The notes under the pieces: model-generated
Told to the model about the DNA's origin: nothing
What the model saw: the letters and a program-made list of their open reading frames with translations, nothing else
Databases searched by the model: none
From: Vespa crabro
Taxonomy: Eukaryota > Arthropoda > Insecta > Hymenoptera > Vespidae
Assembly: GCF_910589235.1 (NCBI RefSeq)
Contig: NC_060964.1
Location: 3,666,992-3,730,991 of the forward strand
Length of the DNA stretch: 64,000 nt
Reading direction: 5' to 3'
Translations under genes and position numbers: made by a program
Part shown: positions 12,095-24,962 of the stretch, piece by piece
How positions within the stretch are numbered: position 1 is the first letter of the stretch
Layout: every line of letters starts with the position of its first letter

Positions 12095-13019
12095 CTGTAA
12101 AAGTGCAACGTTTATTAATTTAATTTTATCATTAGAATAAATGCAAAGGTAAAAATAAAAACTTATTAATTAAGCATAAATTTTATCATTAAAAATTTTT
12201 GCAGACCTTTGCCAAATCCTAATTCATTCCATTCCGAAATGTTAAATGAGAAGACCATTTAAAAAATTTACGGCATGTTTTTTCTTTTTGTATTTTTTTT
12301 TTTTCTTTTTTTCTTTTTTAATATATACATACGTTTCTTTCTTAAAGTGAAACACGTCTTAAAGTGAACAGTATAAAAAAGAAGCCGTGAATTTTTCAAA
12401 TGACTCTAGTATACTCACGGACGGATCATTATTGTATAAATTTTTACGAAAAAAAAATATATAGTATAGCTATGAAATAAAATTCTAATTAAATAAGGAA
12501 GAAATAAAAACAATAAAAAAAGAATTATAATAATTTCTATTTTACGAAATTTAAGAAAAAAAACTAAATTTTTGCATACGCCTATTGTATGCTTATCAGA
12601 GATAAATTTTTCTGAATAAAATTTCTCATTAACCTATATTAAACTTATCAATATATTTCAACACACACACACGCGCGCACGCACATACGTACAACATGCG
12701 ATTAATGATTAATGAATATATCACATTCTTTTATTTATATACAGATACTGTTTATTAATAATTTACCATGTCAGATTTATTTTATATTGTACTTCTTAAA
12801 ATTCTATAATCAATTTTCTCTTTTTGATTACATATCGTTCATAAAGAGAAATTTTGAAAAGAAAATTTATATGCGATTACTTTTACGACGTAATCATAAT
12901 CTCTCGTGCTTTGTAGATTTCCAAGAAATTCTTAAAGAGTGGTAAAAAATCGATCAAGCTCGCTAATATTCGCGTGACTCGAAAAGTCTCGGTGAAGTAT
13001 GAAGCGGAGAATAATCAAG

Positions 13020-13304
13020 GCGAAAATGGAACGGACGAAATGATGTAAAAGCGTTTTCTCGATGCTAAATTCAATCGAGTTTTGTTTTCGAACCGTTGAC
13101 GCGCGAAATGCGAGAGCATTGTTTCGCTTGGTTGGTTATAGTGATAATAATTATCTGCCAACGACACAAACATTTGTGAAATATGTCTCCGACGCTGGTC
13201 AAAATCGATAATCGTGGTGTCAATGCGTTCCGAATCACCATGAGTAATAGGTGTACAATAAATAGCATACCTACTATAATGGTACTTCGACACCAGATTA
13301 TCAT
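13020..13304. other. Unassigned GC-richer patch, open in two minus-strand frames
   Basis: Two overlapping minus-strand frames stay open for about 230-280 bp. One encodes a hydrophobic stretch (STIIVGMLFIVHLLLMVI), the other a polar protein. No family is recognised and splice borders are weak. It could be a conserved non-coding element as easily as an exon. Confidence 0.2.
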
Positions 13305-14113
13305 CTTAACGGAAAATATACATTAATATATTTTATGCGCAAATAATATTAAATGTTTTATATTCGAGCAATGTTTCCCCATGGATATTATAATCGTATT
13401 TATTGAAATTTCCATTCCATTTTCTAAGATCTATGTATTTATAAATTATATATTCTCGATCTTATCATTTATATTCATAAACAAGTAAGTTTTACAAACA
13501 ATAAACAACAATTTTACAAATGTAATAAACAAACACTTTATTATAATAAAATGATATGATTGTTTTTATGAACAATCGATTAAAAAAAAAAAAGAAAAAG
13601 AAAGTGATATTTTAAATACGATAATTTAAATAAATATTCTATTCTGTGTGTAATCGAAATTTTTAATTTTATTATTTTTCCATTATTTTATAAATTAATA
13701 CAATACACAATATCTTGTTATATTTTATATATATTGATTTATTATGTACAATTTAGTTACATTTTGTCAATAGTTTTGAATCACGTTGATATAGTATCAC
13801 GACGATTACCATTGATACGAAATATTATTCGATTGATTTATTATATTTCAATTTCGATGATACTTGTCGATAATCGAGAAATATTTTATTTCTCTTACGT
13901 TTAAAAAAAAAATGCTTATCTATTGTAGATATATATCGCACATTCTAAAAATTATTTCGAAGGAAAGGTAAGAATAAATACAACGATTTTTCTCGATGTT
14001 CATAAAAATATAAAATATCGAAGTATCATTCATCTTTTAATCTTAGTATTCTAAACCAAGCTGAAAACGTACAGATTAAACGTCGATATTGACGAAACGA
14101 TATATACCGAGAA

Positions 14114-14189
14114 CGAATTCGTAATTTAACGACACGTACTCTAATGGACGTACGTCCATCAGAGCTTTTTAAAATTCGTTACGAATTCG
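14114..14189. repeat. 76-bp two-tier palindrome
   Basis: Outer arms CGAATTCGTAA (14114-14124) and TTACGAATTCG (14179-14189) are exact reverse complements. The inner block 14139-14164 is a 26-bp palindrome with one mismatched pair around ATGGACGTACGTCCAT. Both tiers share the same centre (14151.5). The segments between them are of equal length but mostly unpaired. Confidence 0.85.
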
Positions 14190-14659
14190 AAAAGCGGCTT
14201 AAGTTCGGATATTGTTCCTAAGGAAAATATTCTATTTTTGATACATGGTTTTTATGTTAATTATTAAAGGAATTCGTATGGAGAAAGAAAGAAGTGTATC
14301 GTTTATAAAGATTTATAAAAAAAAATTTAACACCCTAACGTACAAAAATTCAGACGATCCAAGAGATATTTCAATATTATGTTATACGTTTACATGAACA
14401 ATAATTATTATTCATTATTCATCATGTAAATGAAATTATTATTTCAATATCTGTAATATTCATTTACATGTCATCTATAAGAGATGAAAATTAAAATTTC
14501 AATCTCATAGTTGTATCAATTTTTAAAAATAATAACTTTCCGTAAAAAAAAAGAAAAAAAAAGGAAAAATAAGAAAAACGAAACATTAGGTCATTTATTA
14601 TTATTTCGTTTTTAGTTAAAAATCAAATATTTACGAGTAAATTGAAGGAAAACCAAAAT

Positions 14660-14662
<3 letters not shown>

Positions 14663-14712
<50 letters not shown>
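14663..14712. repeat. (AT)n microsatellite
   Basis: About 25 AT units. Confidence 0.95.
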
Positions 14713-14714
<2 letters not shown>

Positions 14715-15105
14715 TTTTTCTCGACTTTATTTTTCATACTTTTTCATATCAATATTTTTTATTAATAACTCCAGCTAATCTTTCCGACAACTTGTATATG
14801 CATACATTTGGCTTAAGAGGCCTCTATGTGTTTAAGTTAATCGATTATGACCTAAAATAAAAGAAAATAAAAAACATTCTTTCCGTGAGAATATAGAAAG
14901 AGAAAGAAAAAGAAAGAGAGAATGGATGGTTGATATTAAATTTATTAGAGAAACTTATTAATTTTTCAATGAACGAGTAACGGAAAAAGATAGAAAGGAA
15001 AATGTATCTAATAAAAAAATACAAGATTAGTTGGATTTGTTTGGTTAACGTTAACTCTTGCAAATTTCGAAGTAAGGATACGCTTAGAGCTTCTAAAACA
15101 TGTAC

Positions 15106-15215
15106 CTGCATACATATATCCCGAACAAAACGAGATCTTCCTTGGCAGTAGCATAAATAACATTTCTCAGGTTCGACCGGATCATAGGCAATAAAGCGAG
15201 GCAATTTCTTAGCTT
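15106..15215 (-). CDS. Possible orphan cysteine-rich exon (about 37 codons)
   Basis: On the minus strand the pyrimidine-rich TTTTCCCAAG acceptor ends at 15216 and CAG|GTACAT gives a donor after 15106. The frame between (phase 1 in, phase 0 out) reads AKKLPRFIAYDPVEPEKC and then YLCYCQGRSRFVRDICMQ. The C-x2-C-x-C ... C spacing recalls a VWC- or pacifastin-like knot but is too short to assign. It cannot be spliced between the two receptor exons without breaking the reading frame, because its two ends have different phases. It could belong to a nested gene or be a chance open frame. No partner exon was identified. Confidence 0.3.
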
Positions 15216-15555
15216 CTTGGGAAAATGTACGAGAAATAAAGGCGTTATCGTTCTCGAACTAGCTGGGAAAGATATCTGTGAGCTAGCGTTCGTTCGCTAG
15301 TGAGAAGGCTGATTTCCATGTAGACAACTTGTTTTCTTTATCTTCTTTACGAAGCTGGTTCCTTTGACTGTTCTCCCTTTTTTTCTTTTTCTTTTTTCTT
15401 TTTTTTTTCTCTCTCTCTTACCCTCATTTATATTACATACGGTACCTCGTTTTTCCTCAATATTTTACGAAGATCCTTTTCCTTCCCCCTTCCCCTCCCC
15501 TCTCCCCTTTCATTCAGGACTATTCAGATTTTTCCTTTTTTATTTTTATTTCTCG

Positions 15556-15590
<35 letters not shown>

Positions 15591-15894
15591 TTCTTTTTTT
15601 CTTTCTTCTCATCTTTGATCCTTTACTACGTACTCGTTTACCTTTTCGTATAGCTTGCAATTGATAGTGTCGTGGATTTTTCCCACCCTTTGAGTTACAT
15701 CTAAGGCTCTTCAAGATCCATGCGATATGCACGCATTTCTCGCGAGAATGCAAAGTCCTCGTAAAGCTTGAAAGTGGGACGACTCTGCTCTTCCCTATCT
15801 CTTTTCCTCCTTCTTTCCACTTCGATTTATTCGCTAAGGATTTCCGTGAGAGACGATTTATCTCTTCGTTCCTCGGTCATCTTTACAGCAATAT

Positions 15895-15897
15895 TGA

Positions 15898-15951
<54 letters not shown>

Positions 15952-15954
15952 TCA
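15895..15954. repeat. 60-bp perfect palindrome built on (AT)24
   Basis: TGAATC, then 24 AT units, then GATTCA. The whole block equals its own reverse complement. Confidence 0.95.
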
Positions 15955-16340
15955 GTATATATGTATGTATGTATGTATGCATATGTATGTTTTCTTTCAA
16001 CTACAAATTAATGACATTTTCTTTGGATATCTTTCAATATTTTAGAAAGATCTTCGAGCTAGAAATATTGAAGAAAGATCTATGAATATGACATAATAAT
16101 TAAAATACAAAATAGAAAGTATAACGATCGAATAAAAAAAAAAAATATGCACTCATAACACGTCCGTTTTGATTGTTGAAATTGCGAGAAGAAAATTTTT
16201 CATAAAAAGGATAAAACAAACGAGTTGAGAATAAAAAATATACGAATATTTATATTTTTGTAAAGAATATTTAGGCAATACGTTCGCATCATTATTCCAT
16301 TAATTTTATTCTATTTAAAATTATTATTATAAATTAAATA

Positions 16341-16344
16341 ATAT

Positions 16345-16378
<34 letters not shown>

Positions 16379-16382
16379 ATAT
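16341..16382. repeat. 42-bp perfect AT palindrome
   Basis: ATATAAAATATATA ... TATATATTTTATAT, symmetric about an (AT)n core. Confidence 0.9.
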
Positions 16383-16656
16383 ATCGTGCGGACATTATGA
16401 TTCTACGATAAATAATATTTCTTGATATGAACAATATCTTTCTCATGATAATAACCTTTTAGAACTCCTACAATTTTTCATCGGAAAGTAACTCATCTAG
16501 AAAGATAAATCGATCGTTCCCCTTTAAAGCTGTTCACTATCTCTACTTTGGCTAATGCTGCTTTACGCCAACAAAGAAATTTGAAAAAAGTTCTTTTTTT
16601 TTGTTTCTTTCTATGCATAAATTATTCTTGAAAAAACTTATTAACATGTGCCTTAC

Positions 16657-16841
16657 CTCGTAGTTATTATACTGATGATCTCTCGTTTCGAGATCGTCCA
16701 TGATCCATCATTGACGAGCAAATCGCAATAATCTTTATAAATTTCAAAAATGCAATATATTGCGTCACAATGACGTATGTCACGTTCGTTCAAAATGCAC
16801 GAAACAGCACGACTAGACGCATTGTTATTTGACCGAATCAT
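16657..16841 (-). CDS. Possible orphan first exon (62 codons)
   Basis: An ATG at 16841 opens a frame of 61 codons plus two bases to an AG|GTAAGG donor after 16657. It contains ILNERDIRHCDAIYC and LLVNDGSWTISKRE. Base composition is more balanced than the surroundings. Its outgoing phase (2) does not fit the orphan exon at 15106-15215 or the receptor Cache exon. No family recognised; it may be a chance frame. Confidence 0.15.
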
Positions 16842-18434
16842 TATGACAAAGTCATCCTTAATTAACTAATATTAAATAAAATGTTGGAAAGGTCACGATA
16901 CGTAGTTTGATATCTACAATAAAGTTATTTATTATTTTGTGTTTATCTTTTGACTTTGGTTAGACTATTATCGATCGTCTTAATATATAGCCTCTTAAGA
17001 CATAGATTAGTTTGTGTATAGCAGACATACGATTTAGTTCAGTGCAATATATTATCTCTCGTATATTTATTTATTTTTAAATGAAACACATTTACTGCGC
17101 AATTTAAATATTATCTTGATATTATTTTTTACCATATATATGTTTCAATCGACATAATTAAAAAGATCAATACGTATGTACGTAAATACATAAGAAAATA
17201 ATATAGTGAAAAACATTTAAAGAGTAAAGTCTATATTTGAACGAGTTAGGACGCTTGGTTACCTATATCCATTAATAATTATTTTACTCCACGTTCACAC
17301 GTCTATCAATGTCTATCACTATTAATTTTAATGAGAAATCTCTTCGGTGTCGAGAAATACAAATGAAATTATATGAAATCATTATTTTCTAAACGTAACA
17401 GCGCTTAATCAAAATTGTATCGTACGTCGTATGTACATATATCATTGTTCGAGAAGTAATTCAAAAAAAAGAAAAAAAAAAAAAAAATAAAAAAAAATAA
17501 AAAATAAAAAAAATAAAAAAATTTTTTAACTCGTCTTTCGAAATTAATTTTAATTCGTCTTTTTAATTCGAGTTTAAATAAAATAAAAAGAAAAACGTTT
17601 AAGGAGGAGAAATAAAAGATTAAAGAATTTCGTCGGGAAAATTGTTGACACATTGGTATTTTCGAAGGTACGTTTAAAACGTACTTTTCAAGAAAAGAGA
17701 AAAACATGAAGAAAGAAAGGCAAGAGAGAAAAAGAATTGTATTCGTATATTCTTTAAATGGGAAAACCTATTTCTCAAAAGTAGGCTAGAGTTTTATAGC
17801 GTGAATACGCAAATACGTATCTACTTGTACAAATATCTTTTGAAAATCTCATTGTGAATATTATGCTTCTTGAAAATCTCGTCTCAAGAACCATTCCTGT
17901 TGTACGTGTCGCAAGGAATCGAGTACTATTGTATGTCAATAAGATCATTTTAACATAGTTGTAATAATAAAAAGAAGGAAAAGAAAAAAAAAAGAAGAAC
18001 AAAAAGATATGAGAATCGTCTTTTTAATCGATAATCTCTTATTTTTTATCTTTTACTTGTATTCAATCGATTTCATTCATTTTTATCACAAATGAAGTAC
18101 GAGAAAGTATCACGTTCGTCGCATTAAAAATAGCAGCTTATATTTCAATCTAGTATATCATAAGAAATGCTCGGTTTTTTCCTTTTTCATTCTTTTTTCT
18201 TTTTCTTTTTTTAATTTCAAGCAATTAAATCATCGATATTCCTAGAAAATTGGTTCATTAGATTTTCACTGATGTTATTGGAATCTCATAGAAATGCCAT
18301 TTTTATTCGTTCTCGTCCATCTCTTCGAGGATACTCACCCCCAATTGAAAAGTATTAATTCATGGTTTCCTGGCAAGGAGATGAGACCTTAGTCTAGTAA
18401 ACGAGAAAAAAAGTGGAAGGTAAAAAAGGAAAGG

Positions 18435-18439
<5 letters not shown>

Positions 18440-18484
<45 letters not shown>
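18440..18484. repeat. (GA)n microsatellite
   Basis: About 22 GA units. Confidence 0.95.
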
Positions 18485-18485
<1 letters not shown>

Positions 18486-19058
18486 GGAAAAAAGTAGTTA
18501 AGACTTTCGAGAAATTCACAGATAACAACCATAAAACTCGACTGTTTAAAAGCTTCCGGTCGAGATTACTCTTAAGACTTACTCTAAGTCTTCCATATTA
18601 TTATCAGTAACTTTTTCTTTGTTTATTAGTTTATATTTTCACCAAATTATTCGCCGTTGTTTATTCTTAAAATATTTAAAATTAAAATATCTCTCCTACT
18701 CTCCCTCTTTTTCTCTTTCTCTCTCTCTCTCTATCTATCTTTTCTTTTTCATTTTATTCATCGATTTAAATATTTTTTTATTTTATTAGCTTGATTGATT
18801 CTATCAGCATATTTGAAATATTATTTAACATTAATTTTACGAGCTAGTATTAAATCCAATAAAAGATTATTAATTTGCAATGGCATTTCTTGAAATATAG
18901 ATAGATGGAATCTTTAAATAAAAATTTTACAGTATAAATCATTGCAAACAAGTGTTACAAAGTAATAAAATAAATATGTCGACGAATTTAATAATTATCG
19001 AATTAATATTCTTTCGGATTCCGACGAGTAAACATCAAAGCTCTAGCCTTCTATATGA

Positions 19059-19120
19059 TTAAGTTTAAATAATTTATATCGATTAAGTTTATACGATTAA
19101 GTTTAAATAATTTATATCTC
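19059..19120. repeat. Short tandem duplication, TTAAGTTTA motif
   Basis: Three copies of (C/T)GATTAAGTTTA; two of them continue into AATAATTTATATC, separated by the shorter TACGATTAAG copy. Confidence 0.6.
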
Positions 19121-20835
19121 TAATTATTTTATAATTATTTAAATAACGTAATAATGTACATAAGGTATAATAAACTATTTATTCGATTTAAACAAAACTA
19201 TATTTGTTTAAACATTAAATTCCGGTCAGTCATACCAGGAATTAAATTTTGCTTTGATATTACTTTGTATTATAGATAAAAATAGTATTAAGAAAGAGTA
19301 ATATCACCGTTAACCAGTATTAATCCTTAGAAGCAGCATATAGAAATTTCCACATGATCAAAGCTAAGTACACGATATTACTTTCGGTATAATATTTAAA
19401 TCTTTTTTAAATTTAAATTTTGAACCTTCTTTTTTTTAATTTAAAAATTTTAAACCTTTCTTTTTATGATACATATTCTATCGCAAATAATATCGAACTA
19501 ATGGCCGTTTAAATAAATTTTAACTAGATGTAAATAAATTTAATTAGATGTAAATATTAAGCTTGTAATTTATTTATTATATCTGTCGTTGAAAGCATAC
19601 ATGCTTCGTACGAAAGATATTGAATAGCCTTAATGCATCCATTTAATACATCGAACAACGATCATATTTCGATTGGTTCCAATTGAGTTTACCAGATTAT
19701 CGACGTTGTTTTAACTAGTTTGATGAAGCTTCATTCTGACGTATGTTTGTATCTACGTATATGTCTACGAGTCAAGATTTTTAACGTAATTCATATAATG
19801 ACCGATAGTATATAGTTTGACCTTTCTAAAAGATACGGCAGAGTCAGAAAAATGAAATAAATCACAACTTTCTTTGATAATTCCTGACATATAATTTTAT
19901 CATTTGACATATATCTATAAATTATATAAAATATATATAAGTGTATAATTGACAGAAATAGTGTACGAAGTACACGCAAAATGAACAAATAATTCTATAT
20001 CAATATTTTGTTAATACATAGAAATATTTAAATCCATTGTCAATCTAATCCATTGATCGATTCAATCTTTTTACCATTTGATTAATTACAATAGAGTAGA
20101 GTTGTCAAAATTATCTCGCTTAAGACATCATAATGTCATATGTTCTATTTGATATTTAATTCAGATTATTATCCATTAGATAAATTAATTTAAAGAAAAA
20201 AAAAATATATATATATATATATGTCCGATCATTTCGAATATTTATAAATAATTGAAAGAATTCCTTTTCTAAACATTTAACTTCTTCGATAGATTTATTA
20301 TATTCGCCATTAGATAGCTTTTTACAGTCGGCAATAAAAAAAAAATAAAAAAATAAAAAAAATTTATGAGGTACGATTTAAATGACCGGTAAGTAACTAT
20401 CTTCCCTACTGAGTCATAAACTATGAGAAAATGGCTTGAAGAAAAATAGCATCGTCGAAGAAAAAAAGTAAGAAGAAATAGATATCTATGGACGAGGATA
20501 GAATGTTATTTGGTCACCGACACATACCTACCAATAAGAAGTTGTGACGTATCAACGGAAGCTATGCGCCTCGATGTTCAGCGAACCGAAACACGATCGT
20601 GCCTCGTATCCGGATCGTGTCGCGAATAATTGGACACCATGCGAAAGATTCTCCAAGCGATTTCAGGGACTACACGCGGAAAGAATAATATCATTATCGA
20701 GGAAAATAAAATAATTTGCGATAAGATGTGAAAGAAAAAGAAAAAAGATTCAAGAAAAGTTATCGCGTGTTGAATTTTTCAAATTGGAGTTATATTATCT
20801 ATTTTAATAAAATGTAATATAATAGAGTATATATT

Positions 20836-20866
<31 letters not shown>

Positions 20867-21156
20867 TAGAATAAATGTTAGGATATCATAATATGACGAT
20901 GCAAATTATTTGTGTTCGTAGAAAATGTATCATAAAATAGTTTAATCCATGTCGACTGACGACGAAGTAATAATATTGGAATGTTATCTTATCTATAGTT
21001 GAACTTTATGCTGTCTAACGCAAATTTCAACGATAAAGCTTGTAAATTCATGGAATGATATATACATATGTACCGAAATGTCCACGAAAGTATTCTAAGT
21101 CATTTGAGATATTAAAAAGTATATGTCTGTAACGCGATATTCTTCAAATTCTTTTT

Positions 21157-21190
<34 letters not shown>

Positions 21191-21300
21191 ATTGTTTTTT
21201 CAAAAAATAAATATATATATTTCGTTTGCGATATTTATAATAAAATAATTTTTAAATAATTCAAACGAAATTGTCCAAATATATTTCCAAGGAACGATAG

Positions 21301-21303
<3 letters not shown>

Positions 21304-21362
<59 letters not shown>
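21304..21362. repeat. (TA)n microsatellite
   Basis: About 29 units with one TACA interruption near 21341. Confidence 0.9.
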
Positions 21363-21363
<1 letters not shown>

Positions 21364-22355
21364 TTTCATATATATATACAGTATTTAACGAGAAGTTACA
21401 AGCAGAAAGAAAATGAATAATGAAAATGAATGAGAACAAAAAAAAAAAGGAACTTATCGAGTGTAACATCGTTAAAAGTTTAAAAAAATATTCGAAGGAG
21501 TACAATCGAGAAGTCTATCGAGAGAGTAAATTTCTCATAAGACAGAAAGGAGACCAAAATTCAATCGTTTATACGATGGAAGGGTGCGAGAGTCGTTATT
21601 AAAAGTGAATGGTAATTTACGAAAGTGTTTTGCGCCCTTTCGTACTATAACGATTGTTCCTGTGACGACGACGTAACCATACTAACAGCTCCTCTCCTCA
21701 CATTCGTAATGTATAGGGTGAAATCCTCACCTCGACCAACTACGACACATTTCGCAGTGCTTTCGTACCATTTCGTAGTCAGATATACTAACGGCTGAGA
21801 TTTTATAGTCCAATATCAAGGCTATATTACGAAGATTACTTCTCTCTTAAAGCCTGCGACGATATACAGTGGGTTACAACGATATTCGAGAAAACTTTTG
21901 AAATTGGATAATTTTCTTTCTTTCTTTTTTCTTTTTCTTTTTTTTTTTCTTTCTTTTTTTTTGACAACAAAGAATTGGAAATTTGTTAATAATTATAAAA
22001 AAGGCATCAAGGAAAGCATTAAGGAATAATACTTTACGTAGTTGCGATAAAGGAGAATTAAAAAATAATCTTTATTTTTTTATAAAAAAAAAATAAAAAA
22101 GAAAAAATAAAAAAAAAAGATCTTTAACAATAAATCATATTAGGATCCATTGATTTCGATAATATATATAAAGCATATATGTAAGTCAAGTAAGATACAC
22201 GAAATGCATATATATGCCTTTTTGATACAATATTTTAATAATTATTATTTTATATTTTATATCGGTACCATGGCAAAAAGGAAATTTATTTATATTTTTC
22301 AAACACTTCATCTAACATATTAACACGTTTGAATTTGCTAAAAAAAAAAAAAGAA

Positions 22356-22358
22356 AAA

Positions 22359-22389
<31 letters not shown>

Positions 22390-22391
22390 AA
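22356..22391. repeat. (AAAT)n microsatellite
   Basis: About nine AAAT units after a poly-A run. Confidence 0.9.
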
Positions 22392-24550
22392 ATCAGAATA
22401 CTTCGTCCATTTTAGAGAAATTTAAGTATTCTATTTCAAATGTTTGAACATTTCTATATGTATATATTAGGAGACTGTATATCCATAGAGAAACACTACG
22501 TATATATGTTTATATAAATACTCATATATCGAAAAGAAAAGCACGGATAAAAGCTTAACTTTGAAAGACAAAAGGTAAACTTTCAGAAAATCTTTCATTT
22601 ATCTCATTTATAGACCGTTAGACCAGAAATTAGCGAAGCTCTTAGCTTTCAAGATATTTGCTTTATCGAAAAACTCAATTAGGATATAAGAGTACTTCAT
22701 CTCTTTGACCATAATTTGTAACTTTATCAATGTTCTTTTCTATCGTCATTGTTTTTTCATTGTTTCACAATATTTCAACGTAACTACTTGTACAATACTT
22801 TCTTTTACTTTTTAGAATCATTTTTTCTTTTTATTTTCTCATATTTTTATTCCCGCCCCTTTCTCTCTCTCTCTCTCACTTTTTCTCTTTCTCTCTTTTC
22901 TTCTATTCCTTTCACCTCAAATAAGTTTGTCGAAATGATGTTTAAGAAACATCGAGTACTCGCATCACAGTTTCTTTTTCTGAAAAAAAAGTTTACTCTT
23001 CGAGTTAACTCATGGTCCAAACTTATTCCCAGAAGGACATAGAAAGTACGTGATTTTATGACTCTTTTGTCCTCTTTACTCAAAGTCGCTGAGAAAGCTA
23101 TTGAAGCTTGCCGAAAGAAAAAGAAAAAACTCAAAGTCAAGAAAAAGAAGGGGGAAAGGAGAGAGAGAAAAAAAAATGATAGTTACGATAGAGAACTATT
23201 ATTTATTCTTTCAAATCATAACGAAATTCTAATCAATGTTATTCGATCCTTTAATTTTCCTTATTCGTATGTTTTCGAAATTTATTAAAAACATTTAATT
23301 CTTGAAAGAATATTATGTTAGAAACTTAAATGCGAAATCTATGAGAAATAAAATAATAAATTAAATACATAAACTCAAAGATTTTTCTTTGAAATAAAAT
23401 ATTTTTCAAAAAATTTTCGTTAAATAATTAAAATTTTCGTTAATTTCGTAATTAAAAATATCATTTATAATTTGATGTCTTTTGAAAATTTTTTCTATTT
23501 CCGCAAATCTTTTTTCTTAGAGTAAAATTATTCAATTCTTTTACGATGTTTATCCAAATATAAATAACCTCTGTATAAAATTTTATCATAACGTTTCTTA
23601 TATTTCAATAATCCATATATATATATATACATAAAATACACGTACATCATATCATGATAAAAAATTAGATATAAATAATCTAATGATCAGATTTTAGAAG
23701 TTGTACATACATTGAAATAATTCAATCGCATTACTCACATCTTTCGATACTTCTTGATATATTTCGTTTTATATGGAAATATTTCATAAATGAAAATATA
23801 AATGTGTACTAATAATAATCATAATAATAGTAATAATAATAAAAAGAAGAATCACTTATGTATCGATTATATTCAATTTTTGTTCTGTTATCTAATATTA
23901 TTCTACTATAATTGAGTTGGAATGACAGGAATCTCGGTAAATGCAAAACCGCGTCTATCGATTGGACAAATCAAATGTTCCGACAAAGCTCCTGGTAGAT
24001 CACGTAGTCTATCTCGAGTAAACGTATACTATATCAAAGACGATCTGTACTCTCTGTATAGTCCCTGTAGATATTCTCGATACCACTGCTATTGTTCTCT
24101 GACAATCGACGATAATGAAAAATGTAATCAATCCAACTCGGACCATTCAAAAATAAGTGAATAAAATAAAAAATAGTAAAAGGAATTGAGAGAGTGGAAA
24201 TGTGAATAGTAAAAGAACGACTTTTTCACAATTCCCAAATGGAAAAAAATCACGAGGTTCGATCGATCGAGCATGTCGTTGTACTCGATAAAGTGTTACG
24301 CGTGATGTTCTATGCTTGCTTATATACAGACAGGCTATAATCGACATTGATGATTCTGTATGATCGAAAGTCTCAAAACTTGTTTCAAAATGATATCAGA
24401 GACTTATCCCAATTTAGATTTTTCTTAAAGCTCATGAATATAATGTCGCTTGAGAACGGAATATCGATTGGTAATGTTATTAAACGATACCACATCTTCT
24501 TATCATTTTTCTTTCAAGACTATACCTATGTTTATGCTATACCTACATAA

Positions 24551-24583
24551 GTACATAGATCTACATTGATATATATATATATA

Positions 24584-24632
<49 letters not shown>

Positions 24633-24638
24633 ATGTAC
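24551..24638. repeat. (AT)n flanked by 10-bp inverted arms
   Basis: GTACATAGAT at 24551-24560 and ATCTATGTAC at 24629-24638 are exact reverse complements. Between them lies an AT microsatellite of about 60 bp and a short non-symmetric segment. Confidence 0.85.
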
Positions 24639-24912
24639 ATGATTTATTTCTCTGTAGAGACATTTCAGACGACGAATCTTAATTTTCTTTCTTTTATTTT
24701 TTTTTTATATTTCCAGAGAAAGTAAGAATAAATCCAATGATCTGGAAACATTCATTTATAAAGATAACATTAGATTATTGGAGATTCTAATTTCAAGATT
24801 GCATCATATTTATATCAATTTTATTTTTAAATGATCGTACATGCTACAAGAATATTAATATATATATTAATATAAATAATATAGTAAATATATTAATATA
24901 ATAAATTAATAT

Positions 24913-24916
24913 AAAT

Positions 24917-24958
<42 letters not shown>

Positions 24959-24962
24959 ATTT
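24913..24962. repeat. 50-bp perfect palindrome built on (AT)n
   Basis: AAATTGAT, then AT units, then ATCAATTT; fully self-complementary. Confidence 0.95.

Noticed and set aside
23922..24164. 80-codon plus-strand frame from an ATG
   Set aside because: No leader, domain or splice sites; basic, low-complexity composition. Kept out as a probable chance frame.
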